From: Cephalotrichum gorgonifer
Taxonomy: Eukaryota; Ascomycota; Sordariomycetes; Microascales; Microascaceae
Reading direction: 5' to 3'
NCBI GenBank assembly: GCA_900312665.1
Contig: ONZQ02000011.1
Span: 449,454-513,453, forward strand
DNA: 64,000 nt
Shown: in pieces, positions 24,862 through 34,669 of the stretch
Layout of the letters: each line of letters begins with the position of its first letter
Numbering within the stretch: the first letter of the stretch is position 1
Notes under the pieces: model-generated
Databases searched by the model: none
The model's input: the letters and a program-made list of their open reading frames with translations, nothing else
Told to the model about the DNA's origin: nothing
Position numbers and translations under genes: made by a program

Positions 24862-25491
24862 TTACTCCCACGCGAGACCCCTCCGGCGTGCGGACGCCGG
24901 CGCACCGCACGCCGACGGGTCACCATAGCCCTTCCCGAACAGGCAGTAGTACTGGCCCTGGTCATAAGCCCAAGTGAGCGAGTTGAACTCGACGTCCCAC
25001 CTAGCCATGAGCCACTCGCTCCTCCCGTCGCCCTTGTCGTTCTTCTCCAGCTGCACGATGGTCAGCCCCCTGGACGGGTAGCCCTTTCCGAACGTGCTCG
25101 TCCACAGGATGGCGACGCGGTCGCAGTCGACGACGGGCTCGCCGATGACAGTGATGGGCGTGGGCGGCAGCCGGCCGCTCGTCTGCGAGGCCACGAAGGC
25201 CGCCTTGTCGAAGGTCTGCGCCTCCCACGGCTTGCCGAGGAACGTGTTGATGGACTCGCTGTAGTCGGCGAAGTTATCGGGGAGGTACTTGTCCGCGTCC
25301 TCCTGGGTGAAGGCGCCGACGAGACGCGCGTAGGCGTCCGCGATGTCCCGGGCCTCCGGCCGGCTGACGCAGCTGCCCCTGTGTCCGGGGTGGTCATCGC
25401 CGCCGTGGCCGGGGTTGGGTTTGGCGGCGCATTCGGGGACGGCGACGACTAGGCCCGCGAGGCCGAGGAGGGCGAGGGTGAAGGCGCGCAT
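24862..25491 (-). CDS. Secreted NTF2-like domain protein
   Basis: A single-exon gene of 209 aa. The N-terminus MRAFTLALLGLAGLVVAVP is a clear signal peptide, with likely cleavage near residue 18-23. A short Gly/His/Asp-rich linker follows, then an NTF2-like alpha+beta region from about residue 40 to 190. The layout is that of a widespread ascomycete family: CVSRPEA at the start of the first helix, DNFADYSESINTFLGKPW in the middle, then VVDCDRVAILW and a C-terminal sheet. Two Cys (in CVSRPEA and VVDCDRV) are positioned to form a disulfide as in that family. The biochemical role is not established; members are secreted by saprotrophs and plant-associated fungi and some are studied as effectors. 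I see no catalytic signature. The coding sequence is GC-rich and codon-biased, unlike its flanks, which supports a real gene. The nearest gene is more than 5 kb away on either side. Confidence 0.85.
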   Translation of the reverse strand: MRAFTLALLGLAGLVVAVPECAAKPNPGHGGDDHPGHRGSCVSRPEARDIADAYARLVGAFTQEDADKYLPDNFADYSESINTFLGKPWEAQTFDKAAFVASQTSGRLPPTPITVIGEPVVDCDRVAILWTSTFGKGYPSRGLTIVQLEKNDKGDGRSEWLMARWDVEFNSLTWAYDQGQYYCLFGKGYGDPSACGAPASARRRGLAWE

Positions 25492-28400
25492 GTTTGTTGG
25501 GACTGATGTAACCGTGTACTGTGTCTAGACAGAGAGGGTGGTTGATGATTTCGTCCTCGGGGAGAGGATGCGCAAAGAAGCCGGAACGAGATGTGTACCG
25601 AGGTGTAGTAGTACTAGCTGCGACTGAGATACTGAGGAGGTCGGGGAATGTTTACTGGGGCGGGTGAAGCCCTCCATCTTATACGAGTCAGCACTCCGCA
25701 CAATCGATCACCGGGCATCTCATATGCTTTTTCCTTTTTTCAGCTCGCTCCACCGGCGCAGGACTTCGTAAGGCTAATTAGTCTCCTGTGCCATGTCCCC
25801 ACCGCCGACCGGTTCCCCCCTCCTTCCCGTTCCTCGCCCCAATCGGACTTCGGGTATTCTTGGGGTGGTGATACGAGCCTCAGCCGCAGGGCCGTACAAG
25901 TAGGTTCCCAAGCCACCAACCACCCGGCCCACTCCCTCACCATGCTTCCAATCCCCGAAAGGAAAAAAAAGCAAGATAGCCACGACCGAAGAGAGCTCTA
26001 CTTCCGGAATCGATATATGCATGCAGTGTAGCTGTCGCTTATGAAGATAGACGCTGCGGATATAACTTCCCGTGGAGTCGGATACGAGAACCACGCTCGT
26101 GTATAAAGATTATTGGATTCTACGTGTATTAGAGAATGTCAGAAGTCGGCGAGCACTGGGTCGAGAATGGGCAAGACCCCCCCATACAGTGTGCTCTTCG
26201 TCCTGCCAATATATCCCCACACGCCAATCGAGACCGACGTGTGTCATTTTTTGCTTGTCTTTCGGACACCAAGCCACGTTCCCCGACCATTTTGCCTTCG
26301 CCCAGGGTTTGGTGACCCCGCCTCACGACTTGTTCTTGTAGCTGCCATTCTTCGCTGTTCCCAGGTTTTCCTTTCGGCGGAAACCCTCACAATCGCCATG
26401 ATCTACATGGATATACGAGTACGGGCATGCAGCTATATAACTTGACCTCCTCCTCGTCCTTCCCTTTTCGGAGAAAGATATCCCCGAATCGAGCAGCGTG
26501 GCTTCGCCCGCCCCGAGAAGGCTCGGCAGGATAAGAAGGGGGCGAGGCTCCTTGAACAAAATTACTATACGAGGGCAAGCCACGCCGAGGACCGCAGTGT
26601 CGGGATTGACGTGGCCACACAAGTACAAGTATCCTATCTTGGCCGCCGAATCCCCATGCTAACACTGTGCTACTTTCTTGCGCCGGGTGACAAGACGCGA
26701 CGGGGATTTGGGTAGTGTAGGAATCCCATGAACCCCCCCCCCCTTTACCCCCCCCCGAATCGACCGAGTCCACCGTAGCACTAAATATTAGAGAGAAAGA
26801 GGGAGGTACTGATACGGCATAGACGTGAAGCGGCGAGCTGCATTATACGTTCCGTTGCTTCAAGGCGAGGCTATCGGTGGGACGTCATTAGATGGGATCA
26901 GCAGGAAACTTATACTTACACAACTGATGCCTGCCGCGGGGACGTGCCAACACGCGTGTGGATATTAAGGTTGACGTGTTTTTGATTACTTGTACAACGC
27001 CTTGGGGAGGCGGCGGATGTCTATTTCCGGGATGGGCACGCATGAACTGGGAAATATGTGGCGCCTCTCTCCCCCCCGGGGCCGGAATATGTTGATGTGG
27101 TGTCCCTGGTGAGACATCCCAGTGCATCTCTCTCTGGGGATGGGGGGAGAGACGAAGGTCTCCCCCATGCAGGAACGATCTGAGTGAGACCCCCGTTGCG
27201 GCTTGCATCTGAGTCGTCTGTTTTTCCTTTTTCCCTTTGCTTTTCTTTTCATACCGCGGACGCTGGCCTGCCACCAGAAACCGCAACTTCTTTGCATGAG
27301 GCGAGACTCATATTATTAGGTAGGTAAGAAGAAAGCAAACAAAAAAAAAAGAAGAATAGACAATGGAAGCAACGCATCCAGCTCCCTGTTTCTTCTTCTT
27401 CCTGTCCCTACAAACACAAGTAAATGTGATGGGAGGTTTTAGCTGGAGGCACAGATAACGAACCCTCACCCCCTTCTTCACCTCTATCCCGCGCCTCTCC
27501 CAGAGGGTGAGTGAGTGAGACATTGTGCTTTTCCCCTTCTTTTTTCTTCTTTCTTTTTTCTTCTCCATCCCCTGCCACTGCCCTGCCACTTTTGCCCCGC
27601 CCCAGGCCTATCACGTTGCCAAGAACCCAGCCCTTCCCGGCAGGTACTTCCCCGGAACTGAATGTGGGGATACTCCGAATCCCGTCATTTCTCAGCCACC
27701 CTCGGGGAACAAAAATAAACACCCCCATCTGTTCGCAGCAAATCCCACTGGGACTTGCTTCTTTTTGTACTTGCCTCTCTTGTTCCCGTTCCCCTTTATC
27801 GACCGTTGCGGGTGCTGAACATATCAAATTCCTCACGTGGGCACATCCACCCGTTCTCCATGGGTTTTGTACTACTTCCTTTCTCCTCCCGTAATTCCCC
27901 CATACTATCGACACGTCTTGTGGGCGGATTGCCCTTCTTCATAATGTGTCACTTACTCACACCTGTGTTGATGGCGTGATGGGACGGGGGTGGGGCAGGT
28001 CTTATATACGGGAGCGGAACACTACCCAGAGCCTCAACCCGATTCGTCCTATCTGAGAGATGTGTAATAGTATTTCTACGACAGCCTTTCAAATCTCGGA
28101 GGCTGCTGGGATGTCTGGGGAGATGACAGGGTCGACGGTGTGCCAGAAGCTCCTCCTCTTGCTTTCATTAGCTGTTGTGAAACTCCGGGGGGCTGGGTCT
28201 GTACTACATTCTCCTAAGCGCTATCCACAACCTTCCCTCCGACATGACCTGCCATGCATGCCTAACCACCCCCTCCCCCAACTCCCATTTCCGACCCGGG
28301 CCCTTGCATCCCCGCCTCCCTCTTCACACTCGGTGGATACGAGCTCTCGCGATACTCTTCCAGCCCCACGTTTTGCGCGGTTCCCCCGCATGCATAGGGT

Positions 28401-30007
28401 ATATGGAGGCGGGGGAGATAAGGGGGCGAGGCGGGGCGGAGATTACACATCAATAGCCACCTGAGGGCGGAAGAAGGAATTCCCGTGGAATACGGGCATC
28501 GATCATCGGGGGGCCTCTCGGGTATCCGTGGGTGGTGAGGGACATGGGGCGTCGCCTCCTCACCCCCAGCTGGGCCGGTGCTGGCTGGACGTCGGGTAGT
28601 TTCCCTTGACATCCATCGTGCACAGGGAGCCTCGTTTTCCTTCCCAGGTAGCGGTCCAAGTCATGTAAGTACATTCGGGGAAATCCTAAACTCGGAAGGT
28701 TCTCTCACCGGGCCCGGTATGCATATCTACTCCACGGAGTCCGCCAAAAGAAGAAATGCGCTTCGATGTGCTGCCCGCCTCTCGCTAATGGAGACGGGCT
28801 AGAAGGGTATATAGAGTAGCTAAGTTCGCGAGACGCCTCATTTATGAACACTTTCTGAGTCAGTGTAAATTGAAAGTAGTGAAGAACAGGAGAGTCCGGG
28901 CGGCGCGGCAAGAATGCAAAAAGGGGGACACGACCTCATGCAGCATGTTTGTAGCAAGGAGCACGAACAAAGATCCGCAAGATGCCAAGATTCCAAATTT
29001 GGAGCAATAACATTTGGCAATCGAGAGGACCCAGGAGGATGTCGAAGGAAGACTCCCTTAGTTCAGTTAGACTACGAGGACATGGTTTGCCGGCAGAGCA
29101 GGGGGTAAGTCGGCGTACTATGTTGTTGGGCAAGAGTGAACGTCGGATGAGGGCCTGGGGAGTCGGGTCCCTTCGAGCGACAATGCAAACTAGGGGGATA
29201 AACCCTTTCATGTTCAGAGCAAGGGCTCACGAGAAGTGCGTAGTCATGTCCATTCCTTACATGTCCACTTCGGGTACGTACGCGGCGACTAGCAACTGGC
29301 GGTTTAGGTCCCGCCTGCTCGGAAGCCCCGCGCCCCACCTGACCCCGCCTCGGCCCGCGCCGCGCCGCCCCCGACCGAGAGCCCCCGCATTGCCGCCGGG
29401 GCCCAACCCGTGCAGAATGTGGGCGGGCCCCTAATCGCACAAAGCCCCGGGGACCCCGAAAGAGGACTCAGGGGTCTGCTCAGTATGTAGAAGAGGGGAA
29501 CAGGCCCACCCATTCTGGGTTGTTACGCGACTTATCTACCTACCCGGATAGCCGACAAAACGCAACGAAATAATGCCAAGACACAAGTCTAGGAAAGGAA
29601 AGTCCAAACCCAACCCAAACCAAAAACCCAAGCAGCGCCCAGATTCACACCCACACCTGGGAACCATATCGATAAGAGCTCACTCCAGGAGCTCATTCCG
29701 TCATCGTGCAGCCCGTCGAATCCGCCCGTCTTCAGATAAACGCGAGCAACCACCCCACCACCCACATGGCTAGTCTGCCGGGGCCTCGGTAGTGCCTAAC
29801 CTCTTCTCTCGCCCCGCGTCATCGTCCTCCTCTGGCCTTAATTCCCACTCGGAATCTCCCGCGCAACGAGGGGCGAATGTAACTTGCCTTTGAAATTTCT
29901 AAGTCCTCGATTTTTTTTCTCCCAAAAAGCGGGGAAAAGAGGTGGGAAGGTGGAAGCGAGCCGGCAGGGACGAGGGGCGAGGGGTAGGATCGGAGGAGGG
30001 GGGGACT

Positions 30008-30076
30008 GAAGAACACCTACGAGTACACTTACGCTTACAACTACGCCTGCAACTACTTACGAGTACGAGTACGCGA
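30008..30076. repeat. Imperfect 12-bp tandem repeat rich in TAC
   Basis: About five diverged copies of a 12-bp unit resembling CTTACGCTTACA. It contains three copies of TACGAGTAC (30018, 30058, 30064), the last two overlapping. It lies about 690 bp upstream of the small basic protein gene. Confidence 0.6.
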
Positions 30077-30123
30077 TGGCACACGATAATTGCGATGGTC
30101 GTGATTGTACTATACTTTGACCC

Positions 30124-30143
30124 CTTTCTTTCTTTCTTTCTTC
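30124..30143. repeat. (CTTT)n microsatellite
   Basis: Four CTTT units at the start of a pyrimidine-rich stretch that leads towards the small basic protein gene, consistent with a fungal core-promoter region. Confidence 0.7.
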
Positions 30144-30760
30144 CTTGTGCCGGCTGCTCGCCCAGATGCCCATGTCGCCTTTCCCCATCCCCGTCCCGTG
30201 TGTTCGTGCTGATTTATGCGCTCATCTTCTACCCGTTTTTGTCTTCCCCTCCCTCTCTAGTGAAGAAGAATATCCATCATCCACCATCGGCATCTTTCAA
30301 CACTCCGTCTTCTATCGTATCTTCTTGTGTGTGAGGCTAATTCAATACTCAATACTCCACTCGCGATTCTATCTTGCGTCCATCTCCGGTTTCGAGACTG
30401 ATCTCGACCGTCGCATTTGAACCTGTTGCCGCCCCGGGGATATCCCCGCGCCCGTTATCTCACTACCGTTGTCGCGAGGGTGAGTTTTGTTTCCCCCCTT
30501 ATCGCTGGCCGGCACTGGATGAGTTTCAAAACTGTCCGCGCCCAACCATCATGTTCCTCCCCTCATCACTGATTCATTACATACCTATCGTCATCATCTA
30601 TTCCCCTTCGTTGCCCAGTAATAAATAAGCAAACCATCGCCAAAAGTAAACTAACCTCTTCCTCTACCAAATTCCCAGCCGAGCCCCTATAGCCCCACCA
30701 CACCATCCCACACCAAACCAAGAAGACAAGCACAAGCGCATTACTACCACCCAAACGACC

Positions 30761-31294
30761 ATGGCCCGAGAAGGAACCCGCTCCCAGACGGGCAACTCCC
30801 GCCCCCGCATATTCCAAACCATCGACACCGCCCCGGCCATCACTCGCAGGAAGCCCGCCGCCGACGCGGGTGCGGGCGGCCTCAAGTCCAAGCTCGTCGG
30901 CGCCAAGCCCAAGCCTGCCAAGGAGAAGAAGGCGGAGGCGGGCTCGGGCGCGGGCGCGGCCGTGGAAAAGATCAAGTCCGCCGTAGGGCTCGCGCCGCAG
31001 GAGCCGAAGAAGGTGCAGAAGAAGTCGTCGGGTGTGAGGAAGGCTGTTCAGAAGGTGAGAGGGGCCCGTGGTTCTTTAACTTACCCCACCCACACTTTTC
31101 TTGTTCGAACACTGGGGGGAGGAAGGGGGGAGGTAAGGCTCGCGCGCTGAGCTGACGATGCTGTAGGTCAAGGCTGTCGTGAAGACTGATGAGAAGGATA
31201 CGAAGGTTCGTTCGTCTTCCCATTCCCATCCCTGCTCGCCCTCGTAGTCCGTCCCCCTCCCTCCCTCCCCCAAATTCTAACATCGCCCTAGTAA
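30761..31294 (+). CDS. Small Lys/Ala-rich basic protein, function unknown
   Basis: The start ATG sits in a good context (ACGACCATGG). Exon 1 is 30761-31054 (98 codons). It begins MAREGTRSQTGNSRPRIF, continues with a short QTIDTAPAITRRKP segment and then a Lys/Ala/Pro-rich, presumably disordered region with histone H1-tail-like composition. A GTGAGA donor and a TAG acceptor with CTGAC branch point lead to exon 2 (from 31167), encoding VKAVVKTDEKDTK. Two endings are possible. Either a second intron (31206-31291, GTTCGT donor, CTAAC branch point, CCTAG acceptor) joins directly to a TAA at 31292-31294, giving 111 aa, or translation runs on to a TAG at 31245-31247. I prefer the first because the branch point and acceptor are good and the read-through tail is unlike the rest. 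I recall similar short proteins in other Sordariomycetes but no known function; a nuclear or nucleic-acid role would be a guess from charge. Confidence 0.6.
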
Positions 31295-31656
31295 ACTCGA
31301 CCCCAGTGACCAGCTCCCCGGAACAAAGCCTCGATCACTCCACTTAAAGCAACACCGCTGGGGTTAGCTGGGTCCATAAGTCCTAGATTGGGGAGTAGAG
31401 CCAAAGGGGGGGAAGGGGGGAGGCTCAACGAAGGAGAGGAAGCGACTTGCACAGTGTCTCGGTGAGACTGCTCTTCTCGACTAAAGTGACTCTCAAGCTG
31501 CCTCGAGCTCCTCTCCTTGTATGTGAGGTTTTGCGTAGCAAAATTTTGTTTCTATTATATTAAGTTATGGATATCGATTTCGTTTTCTCCTCCCTTCCAC
31601 GTGCTTATCTCCCCCCTTCCGTGATGGTATCATGTTCTTTGTCCCAAATATATACT

Positions 31657-31670
31657 CCCCCCCCCCCCCC
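31657..31670. repeat. C14 homopolymer
   Basis: Fourteen consecutive C between the small basic protein gene and the 3' end of the GT69 gene. On the transcribed strand of the latter it would be a G14 in the 3' UTR or just past it. Confidence 0.9.
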
Positions 31671-31721
31671 AAAGAGGAACTGTAAAAGAAAACGCCCGAA
31701 AAGGTAAAAAAAGGACAAGGA

Positions 31722-31742
31722 CGATGACAATGACAATGACAA
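31722..31742. repeat. GATGACAAT-type short repeat
   Basis: Three near-identical six-base units (GACAAT / GACGAT) in the 3' flank of the GT69 gene. Confidence 0.6.
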
Positions 31743-31890
31743 ACCGCTCCAGAGTGCCGCCGTATGTAAAAAAAAAAATGCCTGCCTTCCCCAACTTGAG
31801 CTCGGGCGGGGAATACCTCATTATAAACCCCTTCTTGCATCTTGAGGTCCATGTATGCTCTCTCCATGATCGTGGATCCCCCCAAAAGAC

Positions 31891-33525
31891 TCATGTAGGG
31901 AAATCAAACTGCTGGTCCCTCCACGGGACGTCCCAGCTAACCCAATTCACCAGCCCCTCGCCCTTCCCGCCCTCCTCTCTCTTCCCCATCACGATCGTCT
32001 GCATCTCCCTCACGCCGCAGAACATCCCGTTCCTCCCCGTCCTCTGCACGACCTCCCACTCCCCCTTGGAATTAAACACCTCCTCCAGGAACGTCTCCCC
32101 CTGCCTGACGGTCCGGTGCGGGTTCCTAGTCGGCAGGCCCGCCAGCGCGCCCGCGAGCCTCTGCACGGGCGCGAACAGCCTCTCGAACCTCATGACGACG
32201 GGAACGAGCGAGAGGACCCGCTCCGAGTACGCCACGCGCACGTAGGGGTTCACGAACACGCCCGTCTCGGCGTGCGGGTCCGACGACCCCTCCGCCACCG
32301 TCCGCAGGTCCGCCTGCAGGAGGCAGCACTCGCACGCGTCGAAGAAGACCTCGGGCTCGTACCGGAACCGCACGGGCGCAGACGCGTTCCGCGGGCTCTC
32401 CGGGTCCACGACGTGGTGCGCGGGCCGGTACCAGTCCGGGTGGGGGATCTCCTCCTCTAGGTTCTGGAAGTGCGCCGCCTGCGCCGCCACCATGCCGCCC
32501 CAGCACGACTTGACGGGGACGGCGTCGGTCTCGGAGAGCATCGCCCGGCGGGACTCGGCGGACCCCTCGGCGGGGAAGTAGGGGAACAGCGGCACGCCGT
32601 TCGAGTAGCCCTCGGAGTCGCGCTGGGCGTAGAGGTCGTAGAACAGGAGCGGGTTCTGGTTGTAGTCCACCGCGCAGGCGGACAGGTACCTCGCCCTGCC
32701 GCTCTCGTCCGCGTTGGTGCTGAAGAGCAGGTTCGCCGCGTCGATGGGGTCGAAGAGCGCGTCGCTGAGGAAGAGCACCTTGTCGAACTCCATCACGGCG
32801 TCCTCGCCGCCGCCGTTGCTGCTGTCGGTGCCGTTACCGCTGGGCGGCCGGAACCGGTCAATGGGCTTGAAGGCGCGGTTGCGCACCTCGGTGAGGTACG
32901 CCAGCCTCTTGAGGACCCTCTCACCGCCCGGCATCGTCACGTGCGGGTACTCCTCGTACCGCACGGGCTCCATGTCGGCCACTATGCTCTTGCGCGAGCG
33001 CACGCGGGCCTCGAGCTCCCGGAGCGCCCGCTGCCCGTCCTCCCCGCTGTCGTTCTCGTATATGCTCAGGAACACGTTGTCCTCGCCCAGGACCGTTATG
33101 AGGTCTACCACGGCCCTACCCCAGGCCCCGCCCGCAAGGCTCCCGTCGGGGTCGTAGAGGCTGACGGCTATGAAGACCTTCTCTATCCGCGGGTTCGCGC
33201 ACCCGTCGTCGGCGGCGCGGCACCTGGCGCGCAGGTCCGAGTACCGCGCCGGCGGGGAGTGGTATGAGGGGAAGACGACGGGCGTGATGACTAGGAGGGC
33301 GAGGAGGGCGTAGAGGATGTAGAGTAGGAGGCGGAGGAAGAAGGCGCGCGGGTGGCGGCGCGCCCAGCGGAGGATGCCGAGCGGACGGCGGACGAGCCAG
33401 CGCGCGACGGCCTTGGGGCGCGGGACGTGCGGCTGCTTCGCGATGGGGAGGAGAGGAGCCTCGGGTTCGTTTGAGAGAGAGTCGAGTGTGTCATCGGAGT
33501 CGTCCATCACGGCCGTTCTCGACAT
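31891..33525 (-). CDS. CAP59/CMT1-type mannosyltransferase-like protein (GT69)
   Basis: A single-exon gene encoding a type II membrane protein of 544 aa. Residues 1-59 are cytosolic and Arg/Pro-rich, 61-87 form one membrane anchor (FFLRLLLYILYALLALLVI), and the rest should be lumenal. The lumenal part shows the CAP59 family pattern: KVFIAVSLYD (about 116), LGEDNVFLSIYEND (146-159), FDKVLFLSDALFDPIDAANLLF (248-268), ESGRARYLSACAVDY and VKSCWGGMVA (338-347), then FRYEPEVFFDACECCLLQADL near 388-407. The family includes Cryptococcus Cmt1, an alpha-1,3-mannosyltransferase, and capsule proteins Cap59 and Cap60. Ascomycete members are presumed Golgi glycosyltransferases for wall or protein glycans, with substrate unknown. 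The central motif reads LFLSD where the family usually has LFLND. I chose Met at 33525; the frame stays open to a Met at 33822, but that extra 99-residue stretch is Pro/Arg-rich and looks like leader. Confidence 0.85.
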   Translation of the reverse strand: MSRTAVMDDSDDTLDSLSNEPEAPLLPIAKQPHVPRPKAVARWLVRRPLGILRWARRHPRAFFLRLLLYILYALLALLVITPVVFPSYHSPPARYSDLRARCRAADDGCANPRIEKVFIAVSLYDPDGSLAGGAWGRAVVDLITVLGEDNVFLSIYENDSGEDGQRALRELEARVRSRKSIVADMEPVRYEEYPHVTMPGGERVLKRLAYLTEVRNRAFKPIDRFRPPSGNGTDSSNGGGEDAVMEFDKVLFLSDALFDPIDAANLLFSTNADESGRARYLSACAVDYNQNPLLFYDLYAQRDSEGYSNGVPLFPYFPAEGSAESRRAMLSETDAVPVKSCWGGMVAAQAAHFQNLEEEIPHPDWYRPAHHVVDPESPRNASAPVRFRYEPEVFFDACECCLLQADLRTVAEGSSDPHAETGVFVNPYVRVAYSERVLSLVPVVMRFERLFAPVQRLAGALAGLPTRNPHRTVRQGETFLEEVFNSKGEWEVVQRTGRNGMFCGVREMQTIVMGKREEGGKGEGLVNWVSWDVPWRDQQFDFPT

Positions 33526-34669
33526 TGGGTCGGAGGGGGGTCGGAGGGGCGGCGGGGGAGGTTGGAAAGGGGCGGAGAGCCGGCCTGGTCGATCGATTCT
33601 CAGGAGGTCTCTGCAGGCGGAAGCGAGGACGGGGTTTTGCGAGGCCTGAATTTGACCATTTCTTGGGTGGTACTCGACGTTTGGCACTCGAGGAGTGGCC
33701 TTAGTTCGGGGTTTCTTTGGTTTCGTTACTTGGTTTTGCGGCGATGTTGTTCCACGAACTTCATGGTCGGGGGAATGGTTGGAAGGATTCGATGGGCGAA
33801 GTTTCCTTGCGCCACACACCACCCCTGCATCGAAAATCCACAGCTAAATTTCCCAAAGCCAAATTCTATTAGTTAGCGTCCTAATAACATAATGTCCGAA
33901 AGGAAGTGATGGAGAATCCTTCCTTGCTCAGAAATAACACCCGCCCTTACTCTATTTTTATTTTATTCTATTTCAATGGGTTGTTTTTTTCTCGTGCCAT
34001 CTCGGAGGATGCTTCGATAGCAAAGACCCCGACTTAATCGGCGACCAGGGCTGAAAGCTTGTTTCTTCCTCTTCCAGCATCCTGCGACAAATTGAGGCTT
34101 CCTTCGGAAACCAACACTTGGTGGCGGTTGGCGCAGTATGCCGCTGACGTATTGCTACCACTTAACGTTACATCGCGCATCCGCTCCTCATCTACCATAT
34201 CAACCTACCTCGTGGCGGCTCCTGGCAGCTGCGACCACCCGCCATCTGACCTCATCGCCACCACCCACCATCACAAGGCTCACTCCTTGACCTACAATCA
34301 TGGTGAGGTGAGATGCAGGGAGATGCAGGAAACTGAAGCATTAACAGGTTCATTCCCCAAAAGGGAAAAACAAAACAAAAACAGAACCGTCTATAGAGTA
34401 GTACATTTCAGAAGTATGTCCATAGCCTGACTCGACCCGGCCCGAGCCCACTCCCTCTCCCTCTCCCCCTACTTTATCTCCCTATCCAACCTTTCTGTTG
34501 TTCCGACCCTTAAGGCCGGGGAAAGCGAGAATCGTTTGGGAGGGGTCGGGCTAGACCTATGGAAAAAACACTTTTCTATCTCGTCGGATTCGCTGGGAGG
34601 ATCGCCGCTGGTTATGACATCTCTTCCTCCATGGTCTCCGGCCGTCCAGCCATCATCATGCCCCACGCC
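33526..34669. promoter_or_regulatory. GT69 promoter and Blm10 3' flank
   Basis: Both neighbours read on the - strand, so the right part is the Blm10 3' UTR and terminator and the left part is the GT69 promoter and leader. I see no further gene. A C-run block at 34441-34469 is listed separately. Confidence 0.5.
34441..34469 (-). other. G-quadruplex candidate after Blm10 stop
   Basis: On the + strand six C runs (CCC, CCC, CCC, CCC, CCC, CCCCC) are separated by three bases each. The - strand, in the Blm10 sense direction, is therefore a regular G3N3 array about 200 nt past the stop codon and probably in the 3' UTR. Confidence 0.6.

Larger units (their letters stand above)
25492..30760. other. 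Intergenic stretch, no supported gene
   Basis: The left part is the promoter of the NTF2-like gene (- strand) and the right part is the promoter of the small basic protein (+ strand). I see no gene between. A GC-rich islet lies near 29300-29450. Poly-C runs at 26733-26743 and 26748-26756 and several TACGAGTAC copies are present. Confidence 0.55.

Noticed and set aside
26733..26756. Paired C runs as a possible regulatory element
   Set aside because: Plain homopolymers like many others in the window; kept only as part of the homopolymer finding.
32470..33267. 265-codon frame antisense to the GT69 gene
   Set aside because: A shadow of the strongly biased sense frame; no domain.
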